18,440 nt of DNA. Origin: Aurantimonadaceae bacterium (lineage in GTDB: Bacteria; Pseudomonadota; Alphaproteobacteria; Rhizobiales; Rhizobiaceae). A program made the translations under genes and the position numbers. Below the pieces are notes generated by a model that was given only the letters and a program-made list of their open reading frames with translations, was not told the origin of the DNA and searched no databases. The stretch covers positions 1 through 18,440 of the forward strand of contig QIIJ01000463.1 of NCBI GenBank assembly GCA_003232595.1, written 5' to 3'. Shown here piece by piece: positions 1 through 6,475 of the stretch (positions are counted from its first letter, which is position 1; every line of letters starts with the position of its first letter).

Positions 1-926
1 CCGATCCGGTATTCCTTGAAATGCTACAGCAAACCATTGCTGATATTGCCAATACAATTGTGCAATTTGAGCCCGTGATCATGCTGATGGGCGGGCAAAT
101 TGAAAAACAGGCGCGGCGGAAACTGTCGGAGGCCATCGAAATCTGGAACATTCCGACCGAGGATCTGTGGTGCCGCGACTCCGGTCCGGTTTTTGTCAAG
201 AACAACGCTGGTAAACTTGCAGTTTCACAATTCAATTTCAATGGATGGGGCAACAAACAGGTTCATGAATATGACGGAAAGATTGCAGGGCGTGTGGCGG
301 AGCGTTTGGGACTGGATGTGCTGGACAACGGGCTTGTTGGGGAGGCAGGCGGGGTGGAGTTCGATGGCAAGGGCACTTTGATTGCCCATGAAAGCAGTTG
401 GGTAAACATCAATCGCAACAAGGGTTCAAAATCTGAGATTGAGAAACTCCTGCTTGAGGCCGTTGGTGGCCGCAAAGTGATATGGGCACCGGGATTGGCG
501 GGTGCCGATATTACCGATTATCATATTGATTCTCTTGCAAGATTTATCAGCCCCGGCAAGGTTCTTATTCAAATGCCCGACAAGGTTATAAGCGGCGACC
601 CCTGGTCCGCTTCCGCTTTTGAAACCTACAATATCCTGAAAAATTCAACCGATGCCGATGGTCAAAAACTACAACTGGTGGCGATTCCTGAACCAACCAT
701 CACGCGGGTTACTTCAAACGAATTTGTTGCCTCCTATGTTAACTACTATATTTGCAACGGGGCAATCATAGCAGCTGAATATGGTGATCGGGAAAAGGAC
801 GAAGAAGCAGAAAAAAGCCTGGCTGAACTTTATCCGGGAAGACAGGTGGTGATGTTGAATATCGACCCAGTCGGGGAAGTTGGAGGCGGCGTTCATTGTA
901 CAACACAGCAGCAACCGTCAGCTTAA
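1..926 (+). CDS. Agmatine deiminase / peptidylarginine deiminase-family protein, 5' end outside window
   Basis: Guanidino-group hydrolase of the PAD_porph fold; characterised members convert agmatine to N-carbamoylputrescine in the cytoplasm. The frame is open to the left edge (Asp-Pro-Val-Phe-Leu-Glu precede the first Met at 21), so the N-terminus, probably some 25-45 residues carrying the family's early Trp-rich segment, is missing. Numbered from that Met: WCRDSGP at 50-56 matches the W-x-R-D-x-G-P substrate motif, EAGG at 109 onward is another conserved block, TDYHID with His168 and Asp170 is the general-acid region, and GGGVHCTTQQQP at the C-terminus supplies the nucleophile Cys293. The usual agmatine deiminase block is closer to TNGHID, so TDYHID suggests a subfamily and the substrate is not certain. 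No N-carbamoylputrescine amidase gene follows; the next gene is unrelated and about 160 bases away. Confidence 0.85.
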   Translation, partial: DPVFLEMLQQTIADIANTIVQFEPVIMLMGGQIEKQARRKLSEAIEIWNIPTEDLWCRDSGPVFVKNNAGKLAVSQFNFNGWGNKQVHEYDGKIAGRVAERLGLDVLDNGLVGEAGGVEFDGKGTLIAHESSWVNINRNKGSKSEIEKLLLEAVGGRKVIWAPGLAGADITDYHIDSLARFISPGKVLIQMPDKVISGDPWSASAFETYNILKNSTDADGQKLQLVAIPEPTITRVTSNEFVASYVNYYICNGAIIAAEYGDREKDEEAEKSLAELYPGRQVVMLNIDPVGEVGGGVHCTTQQQPSA

Positions 927-1089
927 AATCCGATTAAACCGTATTTTCAAGGCCCAAACATTACCAAATTGAAATTTGCATCAAAACCAAAGTTCGGATA
1001 ACAGAATTTTTATATCTGTGCTGGATAAATAACTTAGTTCAGCGACTGTGTTCCACAATTCTGCCCATATAAGGATGTTTGACAGACCC

Positions 1090-1818
1090 ATGACGAGCGC
1101 CACAGACAATCTCGAAAAACCTTCACACCGATTTTCAATTGGATGGAAGTCCAGACACCTGATTGTGCTGGTTGTTGCTGTTATCGGCACATACCTGTTT
1201 CTGGAATCCCGGGCTCAGTGGTCAGAAATGCACCGCTGGAACCGGGCGATTGGCGATATGAGTCTGGTGATGATTGCCGTTTCGATGTCAATAGGGCCAC
1301 TGGCCCGACTGATGCCACGATTGCGTACGGCCATTCCATGGCGGCGGGAACTTGGCATTTATGGTGTGATACTTGCGTTCATTCACACTATTATTATCCT
1401 TGCTGGATGGGTCGAGTGGGATCTGGTGCGGATTTTTGGTTATCAACTGCACCCGGAAGGCTTCTATGTGATGCTCCAGCACGGGTTTGGACTGGGCAAT
1501 GTCATCGGCTTGATTGCCTTGTTTTACGGGTTGGTACTGGCGCTTTCGTCAAGTGACTGGTGCCAGCGGAAACTGGGTGGCAATGTCTGGAAGTTCCTGC
1601 AGCAAAGCTCCTATGTGCTGTGGATGCTTATTGTTGTCCATACAGCCTATTTTCTTTACCTGCATTTTCAGGACTATCACAGAAGTGTGCCTGAACCGAA
1701 CTGGGCGCAGATACCGTTTGCAGTATTGGTGTCAGTCGTAATTGTTCTGCAACTGGCGGCCTTCATGAAAACCTGGAAATCCAGGCGAAGCGGGCAACGA
1801 CGGACGGTTGAGGCTTAG
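1090..1818 (+). CDS. Ferric-reductase-like transmembrane protein (MsrQ-related haem membrane protein)
   Basis: A 242-residue integral membrane protein of the ferric-reductase-like transmembrane family, the group that includes the haem-b subunit MsrQ, which feeds electrons to periplasmic methionine sulfoxide reductase MsrP. Six hydrophobic helices are visible at about residues 23-39, 57-75, 87-107, 137-153, 172-192 and 207-225. His99 (IHT after the WRRELG block at 84-89) and His184 (VVHTAYF) are the likely haem ligands. The frame opens at GTG 1048, but AAGGA at 1071-1075 favours ATG 1090 (spacing 14, rather long); ATG 1075 is possible but overlaps that sequence and has no Shine-Dalgarno of its own. 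No msrP-like gene lies beside it, so its partner is unknown and I do not assign msrQ. The C-terminus is short and basic, with no FAD/NAD domain, so it is not a complete ferric reductase. Confidence 0.75.
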   Translation: MTSATDNLEKPSHRFSIGWKSRHLIVLVVAVIGTYLFLESRAQWSEMHRWNRAIGDMSLVMIAVSMSIGPLARLMPRLRTAIPWRRELGIYGVILAFIHTIIILAGWVEWDLVRIFGYQLHPEGFYVMLQHGFGLGNVIGLIALFYGLVLALSSSDWCQRKLGGNVWKFLQQSSYVLWMLIVVHTAYFLYLHFQDYHRSVPEPNWAQIPFAVLVSVVIVLQLAAFMKTWKSRRSGQRRTVEA

Positions 1819-1820
1819 AG

Positions 1821-1849
1821 GCTGTTTTCAAGACGGCAGCTGATTTTTT
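1821..1849 (+). terminator. Weak intrinsic terminator candidate between convergent genes
   Basis: GCTGTT (1821-1826) can pair with GGCAGC (1835-1840), including two G-U pairs, over an 8-base loop. After a short gap there is a run of six T (1844-1849). It lies three bases after the stop of the membrane protein gene and before the 3' end of the convergent LysR gene. The stem is weak, hence low confidence. Confidence 0.35.
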
Positions 1850-1865
1850 GCGAAAGTTAGAAATA

Positions 1866-2738
1866 TCAAAGCCCGACTGGTTGCGTCATTGATTCTACAA
1901 GCGCGCCTGCAATTGTCGTTGCGGGCTGGTCCGAGCTTTTAGTCATCCAGAGTCCAGACTGCGTTTCGGGCCCTGTCTTTTCCAACTGGACAAGTTGACC
2001 GGCATCAATCATCGACTGACATAGCGGCAGAGAGGCGAGCAATACACCGGCATCTGCGCGGGCAGCATTGAGGGCGGTAATAAAACTGTCGAAATTCAAA
2101 CTGGCAGTGCCTGCAAGCTTGATATTGTTTGCTGTTGCCCACCGGTTCCAGCCGAGTCGCGGGCCTTTGAGGGAAATACGAGGGAGTTTGCGCCAATCGC
2201 CGTCAGCTGCCGTTTCCAGCAGCATTTGCGTGCAAACAGGAGCAAGTGTTTCGCGATATATCCGGGTTGCTGTCTGCCCGGGCCAGTTACCGTCACCAAG
2301 CCGGAACTGCCAGTCATATTTGGCGCTGTCATAGTCCACATCGCGATGAATGGATGCGATTGAGATATCGAGATTTGGATGCTTGCGGCTTATGTTTGCA
2401 AGTCTCGGGACAATCCATAAATTGGCAACAGAGGCAGTGGCCACAAGCCGAATGTGCTGGCGATGGTGTGCAAACAGATCCACAGTTCCACGACGTAGTT
2501 CGCTCAGCGCACTGGCAACAATTGGCAGGTAGGCGTCGCCCTCTGCAGTTAGTTCAACACCTTTGTGCTTGCGTTTGAACAACGATGTTTGCAATCGCCC
2601 TTCAAGGGCAGTAATGCGCTGCGAAACTGCGGCCTGGGTCAGACCTATTTCTTTGCCCGCGGCTGTAAAACCCGACAGCCTGCCGGCAGCCTCAAATGCC
2701 CGCAACCATTCAAGTGGAGGAAGATTATTATTTCTCAT
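1866..2738 (-). CDS. LysR-family transcriptional regulator (GcvA-like), divergent from tmpAB
   Basis: A 290-residue LysR-type regulator, normal length for the family. The N-terminus carries the winged helix-turn-helix (about residues 8-65: PPLEWLRAFEAAGRLSGFT, then LTQAAVSQRITALE as the recognition helix region, then LFKR and the wing GVELTAEGDAYL). The rest is the periplasmic-binding-protein-like effector domain. PPLEWLRAFEAAGR and the overall pattern resemble the GcvA branch. It is transcribed away from the dioxygenase/HD oxygenase operon with 94 bases between start codons, the classical layout of a LysR regulator controlling its divergent neighbour. The inducer is not readable; by context a phosphonate such as 2-(trimethylammonio)ethylphosphonate or a breakdown product is the natural guess. 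Confidence 0.9.
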   Translation of the reverse strand: MRNNNLPPLEWLRAFEAAGRLSGFTAAGKEIGLTQAAVSQRITALEGRLQTSLFKRKHKGVELTAEGDAYLPIVASALSELRRGTVDLFAHHRQHIRLVATASVANLWIVPRLANISRKHPNLDISIASIHRDVDYDSAKYDWQFRLGDGNWPGQTATRIYRETLAPVCTQMLLETAADGDWRKLPRISLKGPRLGWNRWATANNIKLAGTASLNFDSFITALNAARADAGVLLASLPLCQSMIDAGQLVQLEKTGPETQSGLWMTKSSDQPATTIAGALVESMTQPVGL

Positions 2739-2755
2739 AAGTCAAACCATGTCAT

Positions 2756-2779
2756 TGTAACGAAATAGATTGTTTTACA
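2756..2779. promoter_or_regulatory. Operator candidate TGTAA-N14-TTACA between lysR and tmpA
   Basis: TGTAA (2756-2760) and TTACA (2775-2779) form a perfect interrupted dyad in the 94-base divergent gap. It starts 18 bases upstream of the lysR start and ends 54 bases upstream of the tmpA start. A single dyad in such a gap is where a LysR-type protein would autoregulate and activate its neighbour. The spacing is wider than the canonical T-N11-A box, so the assignment is inference. Confidence 0.4.
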
Positions 2780-2832
2780 TTATGACAGATTTTGTTGTAG
2801 CTGCAAGAAATTGATTTGGTCGCGAGGTTGCT

Positions 2833-3993
2833 ATGACCCAACATGCAAGTGTTGAAATTCAGGACGGCGGGAAGATCATTTCGCTCGAATTTTCGCCTGA
2901 CCGGACCCTTCGATTTCATTCGGTATGGTTGCGGGACAATGTGGTTGACCCGGAAACACGCGACCAGGCCAATGGCCAGAGGCTGATTACCCTTTCGGAA
3001 ATTCCCGGTGACACCATTGTCTCGGATGCCGGGATTGGGGATGGGCAATTGGTATTAACCTTTCAGCCGGAAAATAAAAAAACCAGCTTTTCTGTCGATT
3101 GGCTGCAAGGTAATGCCTATGACCGTAAATTTCCTGCCCGTATGGGCTGGATGGCAAAAACTGTCACAACCTGGGATGCGGGGTTGATGGCTGAAATGCC
3201 AGGCGGAAATTTCGAGGTGGTCAGCGCTGATCAAAACGCGCTTTGCCGGTGGCTTGAGCAAATTCGATGTCTTGGTTTTGCCAAATTGTCCAATTGTCCG
3301 GTGGAGGATCAGGCCCTCCTCAGGGTCGCGGGACTGTTTGGATATGTTCGCGAAACCAATTATGGCCGCCACTTTGAGGTGCGAACCGAAGTCAACCCGA
3401 CCAACCTTGCCTATACCGGACTTGGTTTGCAGGCCCATACCGACAACCCCTATCGCGACCCCGTGCCGGGTGTGCAAATATTATACTGTCTTGAAAATTC
3501 AGCAGAGGGCGGCGATTCGATTGTTGTTGACGGTTTTCGGGCGGCGGAGCGATTGCTTGACGAAGACCCGGAAGGCTTTGATGCCATGAGCCGTTATTGC
3601 GCCCGGTTTGAATTTACAGGGACCAATGACACCTGGCTTAAATCAAGAAAGCCGATGATTGAACTTGCTCCTGATGGTGAATTGATTGGTGTGCGTTTCA
3701 ACAACCGCTCTTCCGCGCCGATTACCGATGTGCCATTTGAGGTGATGGAAACATATTACCGTGCCTATCGACGATTTGGCGAACTTGTGGATGATGAAAC
3801 AATGGGAGTCAGTTTTAAACTGGCACCTGGGGAGTGTTTTGTAGTTGACAACCGCCGGGTGCTGCATGCCCGCAAGGGGTATTCGGGCAGCGGGTCGCGG
3901 TGGTTGCAGGGGTGTTATGCCGATATGGACGGGTTATTGTCGACCCTTTCTGCACTTGAACAAAAAAGGGAACTTGTTAATGGCGACACCTGA
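2833..3993 (+). CDS. tmpA: Fe(II)/2-oxoglutarate dioxygenase, probable 2-(trimethylammonio)ethylphosphonate hydroxylase TmpA
   Basis: A 386-residue member of the gamma-butyrobetaine hydroxylase (TauD/TfdA-type) group. An N-terminal GBBH-like domain (about 10-100, with the WLRDN...NGQRL signature at 32-51) precedes the double-stranded beta-helix domain. Iron ligands are His202 and Asp204 in QAHTD and the distal His345 in RVLHARKGY; Arg356 in SRWLQGCYAD is the likely 2-oxoglutarate anchor. NYGRHF (176-181) and NLAYT (191-195) match positions that hold the quaternary ammonium group in the human enzyme, which supports a trimethylammonium substrate. The next gene is a PhnZ/TmpB-type C-P cleaving oxygenase overlapping by 14 bases, so hydroxylation at C1 of a trimethylammonio phosphonate is favoured over carnitine synthesis. 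GAGG at 2824-2827 places the start at ATG 2833. The N-terminal domain lacks the cysteines that bind zinc in typical homologues. A gamma-butyrobetaine hydroxylase remains the main alternative. Confidence 0.78.
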   Translation: MTQHASVEIQDGGKIISLEFSPDRTLRFHSVWLRDNVVDPETRDQANGQRLITLSEIPGDTIVSDAGIGDGQLVLTFQPENKKTSFSVDWLQGNAYDRKFPARMGWMAKTVTTWDAGLMAEMPGGNFEVVSADQNALCRWLEQIRCLGFAKLSNCPVEDQALLRVAGLFGYVRETNYGRHFEVRTEVNPTNLAYTGLGLQAHTDNPYRDPVPGVQILYCLENSAEGGDSIVVDGFRAAERLLDEDPEGFDAMSRYCARFEFTGTNDTWLKSRKPMIELAPDGELIGVRFNNRSSAPITDVPFEVMETYYRAYRRFGELVDDETMGVSFKLAPGECFVVDNRRVLHARKGYSGSGSRWLQGCYADMDGLLSTLSALEQKRELVNGDT

Positions 3994-4567
3994 TTTTACC
4001 AAACTGAATGCTGATAACATTGTTGACTTTATCGGGGGCATTTTTCTTCGACGCGGGGCAGAAAGCTATCTTGGCGAAGAAGTTACAATGTCGCAGCACA
4101 TGCTGCAGGCAGCCCGGTTGGCAGAGGAAGCCAGTTCGGGTGATGAGTTAACTGCTGCTGCTCTGCTACATGACATTGGCCACTATACCAACGAATTTCC
4201 CGAAGAGTTGCTTGAACTTGGCATTAACAACAGCCATGAGGATGCAGGTGCTGCCGTACTGGCACCGTTCTTTTCGGCCGCCATCACAGAGGCAGTTCGC
4301 TGCCACGTGGACGCCAAGCGCTATTTATGTGCAACTGACAAGGATTATTTGGGGAAATTGTCCATCGCTTCGGTGAAAACTCTTGGGTTGCAGGGCGGAC
4401 CAATGAATGAAGACGAGGTTGCCGAATTTCGCAAACACCCGCACCTTGATGCAATCATCAAGGTGCGTATCTGGGATGATATGGGCAAAGTGAAAGATCA
4501 TACCACACAGTCGTTTGAACATTACGCTCCGATGTTACAGCGTTCGGTTGATGCCTGCAGGTTGTAA
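3980..4567 (+). CDS. tmpB: HD-domain mixed-valent di-iron oxygenase, probable TmpB (PhnZ family), C-P bond cleavage
   Basis: A 195-residue HD-domain oxygenase of the PhnZ/TmpB family, which uses an Fe(II)/Fe(III) pair and O2 to cleave the C-P bond of 1-hydroxyphosphonates. TmpB gives glycine betaine plus phosphate; PhnZ gives glycine plus phosphate. Against PhnZ as I recall it, His40, His64-Asp65, His86, His109 and Asp166 match the six iron ligands. Tyr30 and Glu33 match the PhnZ gating pair Tyr24/Glu27 at the same spacing. HVDAKRYL (109-116), LQGGPM (137-142) and RIWDD (163-167) are close family blocks. This set separates it from HD phosphohydrolases. The frame is open upstream to 3845, but ATG 3980, with AAGGGAA at about 3966-3972, gives the family length and a 14-base overlap with tmpA, implying translational coupling. 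PhnZ acting on 2-aminoethylphosphonate is the alternative; the gamma-butyrobetaine-hydroxylase-like partner favours TmpB. Confidence 0.82.
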   Translation: MATPDFTKLNADNIVDFIGGIFLRRGAESYLGEEVTMSQHMLQAARLAEEASSGDELTAAALLHDIGHYTNEFPEELLELGINNSHEDAGAAVLAPFFSAAITEAVRCHVDAKRYLCATDKDYLGKLSIASVKTLGLQGGPMNEDEVAEFRKHPHLDAIIKVRIWDDMGKVKDHTTQSFEHYAPMLQRSVDACRL

Positions 4568-4807
4568 ATTTAGAGTGTCTGTTGCCAGGTTATCCCCAAT
4601 TCACCGCTGATAATGCCCTCATACCGCCGCATTCATCACTTTAATGCGAACTATGGTATACGGTCAGAAATTGAAATCCTTTCCGTTTGACATGAAATGT
4701 GAACAAATGCAGGTATTTCAGTAATTTGTTAACCCTGTTTATTGTGCGGGCGTTAACGGATATATAGTTACTAAAATGCAACTTGAATCGATAAAGGGAT
4801 AGAGGCT
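4568..4807. other. Intergenic region upstream of pal; weak promoter candidate
   Basis: No credible gene is visible in these 240 bases. The last hundred are AT-rich. TATATA (4761-4766) sits 17 bases after TTTATT (4738-4743), a poor -35 match. Two GTTAAC palindromes (4728-4733 and 4752-4757) lie 24 bases apart, the second inside that spacer. A GANTC methylation site (GAATC, 4785-4789) lies just before the pal start. I see no terminator for tmpB. The pal promoter is presumably here but cannot be fixed by eye. Confidence 0.35.
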
Positions 4808-5338
4808 GTGCTGATATCATCATCCAGAATTGCCGGTAGCTACAATGGTAATTACATAGGTAAACTGGGCGGCGCACTGGTGCTTGCCGCCATGCTGGCC
4901 ATTACCGGCTGTGCTGCCAAAAAGAACGTACCAAATACAGCGGCTGATTTGGGCCTGAATTCCGCCGCGCCCGGGTCGCAGCAGGATTTCACCGTCAATG
5001 TCGGTGATCGGGTATTTTTTGAAACCAACTCGTCCTCTTTGACTGCGACGGCCAGAACAACCCTTGATCGCCAGGCAACATGGCTTATTCGCTATACCAA
5101 CTATCCGATTACTGTTGAAGGCCATGCAGATGAGCGCGGGACCCGGGAATATAATCTGGCGCTTGGAGCAAGGCGGGCATCGTCAACGCGAAATTATCTG
5201 GTGGCCAAGGGAATTCCCCGGAGCCGGATCAAGACAATTTCATTTGGCAAGGAACGCCCTGTTGCGGTGTGTAATGACATTTCCTGCTGGTCGCAAAATC
5301 GTCGTGGTGTAACTTTGTTGCGCGGCCCGACAAGCTGA
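4808..5338 (+). CDS. pal: Peptidoglycan-associated lipoprotein Pal
   Basis: Outer-membrane lipoprotein of the Tol-Pal system, anchoring the outer membrane to peptidoglycan and supporting constriction at division. It has 176 residues. A short N-terminal leader and hydrophobic stretch end in the lipobox ITGC with acylated Cys35. An OmpA-like domain runs from about 60 to 172, with the peptidoglycan-binding signature GHADERGTREYNLALGARRA (105-124); Asp108 and an Arg at 122/123 fit the diaminopimelate-binding pair. The start is GTG 4808, preceded by AAGGGA (4794-4799); no in-frame ATG precedes the signal peptide. No tolB or tolQRA is found upstream, where the neighbour is the tmpAB operon, and a strong terminator follows, so pal looks like a single-gene transcript here. 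Confidence 0.95.
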   Translation: MLISSSRIAGSYNGNYIGKLGGALVLAAMLAITGCAAKKNVPNTAADLGLNSAAPGSQQDFTVNVGDRVFFETNSSSLTATARTTLDRQATWLIRYTNYPITVEGHADERGTREYNLALGARRASSTRNYLVAKGIPRSRIKTISFGKERPVAVCNDISCWSQNRRGVTLLRGPTS

Positions 5339-5364
5339 TTCCAGCAGTAAGACAATGGTATTGT

Positions 5365-5394
5365 ACGGCGATCAAATTCTGGTCGCCGTTTTTT
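5365..5394 (+). terminator. Intrinsic terminator after pal
   Basis: ACGGCGA (5365-5371) pairs perfectly with TCGCCGT (5383-5389) over an 11-base loop and runs into six T (5389-5394). It lies 27 bases after the pal stop, separating pal from cpoB. Confidence 0.88.
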
Positions 5395-5467
5395 GTTCAC
5401 CCTGTATTCACAAGACAACGGGCACAGTGGTAGATACAGAGTATCATTGAATTGAAGGAGATTGGGG

Positions 5468-6472
5468 ATGAAGCTATTCAACAGCCTTGCAGCCGGAGTT
5501 TTTCTGGCACTTGCAACGGCAGCAAGCGCCAACGCATTTGTTGCTGGTGGAAGTGACAGAATTGTCGCCGGCGTCGATGCACGGCCACTTGTTTCCGAAA
5601 AACTTGTATATGGAGAGCCGCCGCCGATATTGCTGGCCCAGGCGCCTGCAGACAATGCAATCAGGGTTGATGAATTGACCGAGCAGGTACGCCGGTTAAA
5701 CGGTAAAGTGGAAGAACTTACCTTTCAGCTTTTGCAATTGCAGGAGCAAATCCGCAAAATGCAGGAAGACAATGAATTCCGTTTTCAGGATCTTGAAGAA
5801 AAACATTCCGATGCTGGTGACCAACGCAATCCTTCTGTTGCGGAGGATCAGCGCCTGGGAAAACCGCAACCGTCTGATGATCTGCCGCAAGGCAATTCTT
5901 CAGACGGTGATACCCTATCAAGAACCGCCGAGGCACTCGGCGCTGCACCACGCAACCTTGGAACGCTTCGGTTTGATGCCCAGGGCAATGTAATTGAAGG
6001 CGCTGTTGGAAAGCCGCTTGATCTGACTGACCCGTCAGGACCGGCGGTCAGCCAGTTTCGTGACGGGGTGGGGATTGATACAACCAATATGGAACCCGGC
6101 CTGCTGCTAGCGCGTGGTCGCGATTATTTCGATAAAGGCGACTACGTTCTTGCGGAAAAAAACCTGCGTGAATTTATCGCAGCCTATCCGGAAGATAAAA
6201 ACCGTCCCGAAGTGCAATACTGGCTCGGGCGCAGCCTGTTTGCCAATGGCGATTTTCATGGCGCGGCAACGGTTTTTCTGGATACTCATAATTCATACCC
6301 GGATGCCATGCGCGCACCGGATACCATGTTGCAACTGGGCCTGTCGATGGCGGGCCTCAACCAGCGGGAAATCGCCTGTGCCACCTATGCGGAAGTTTTA
6401 AAGCAATTTCCAAATGCCAATGAGAATATCAAGTCCCAGGTTGCTGTAGAGCGCGCCAGCGCCCGGTGCTGA
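5468..6472 (+). CDS. cpoB: Cell-division coordinator CpoB (YbgF), periplasmic TPR protein
   Basis: Periplasmic protein of the Tol-Pal locus; in E. coli it links peptidoglycan synthesis with outer-membrane constriction at the septum. It has 334 residues: a signal peptide (1-23, cleavage after ANA), a coiled coil at about 66-112 (heptad-rich DELTEQVRRLNGKVEELTF onward) that trimerises CpoB in known homologues, a low-complexity polar linker (about 113-205), and a C-terminal TPR region (about 208-330) with repeats around DYFDKGDYVLAEKNLREFI and YWLGRSLFANGDFHGAATVF. The frame opens at TTG 5462, but AAGGAG at 5455-5460 selects ATG 5468. The gene follows the pal terminator, so it needs its own promoter in 5395-5467, where I could not fix one. 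tilS starts three bases after its stop. Confidence 0.93.
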   Translation: MKLFNSLAAGVFLALATAASANAFVAGGSDRIVAGVDARPLVSEKLVYGEPPPILLAQAPADNAIRVDELTEQVRRLNGKVEELTFQLLQLQEQIRKMQEDNEFRFQDLEEKHSDAGDQRNPSVAEDQRLGKPQPSDDLPQGNSSDGDTLSRTAEALGAAPRNLGTLRFDAQGNVIEGAVGKPLDLTDPSGPAVSQFRDGVGIDTTNMEPGLLLARGRDYFDKGDYVLAEKNLREFIAAYPEDKNRPEVQYWLGRSLFANGDFHGAATVFLDTHNSYPDAMRAPDTMLQLGLSMAGLNQREIACATYAEVLKQFPNANENIKSQVAVERASARC

Positions 6473-6475
6473 ACA

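Noticed and set aside
3845..3979. Upstream extension of the tmpB frame
   Set aside because: It lies entirely within the conserved tmpA C-terminal region and would add 45 residues foreign to the PhnZ/TmpB family. ATG 3980 has a Shine-Dalgarno and gives the family length.
5194..5655. 153-codon minus-strand frame spanning the pal 3' end and the cpoB 5' end
   Set aside because: It crosses the pal terminator and two well-supported genes; low-complexity product.
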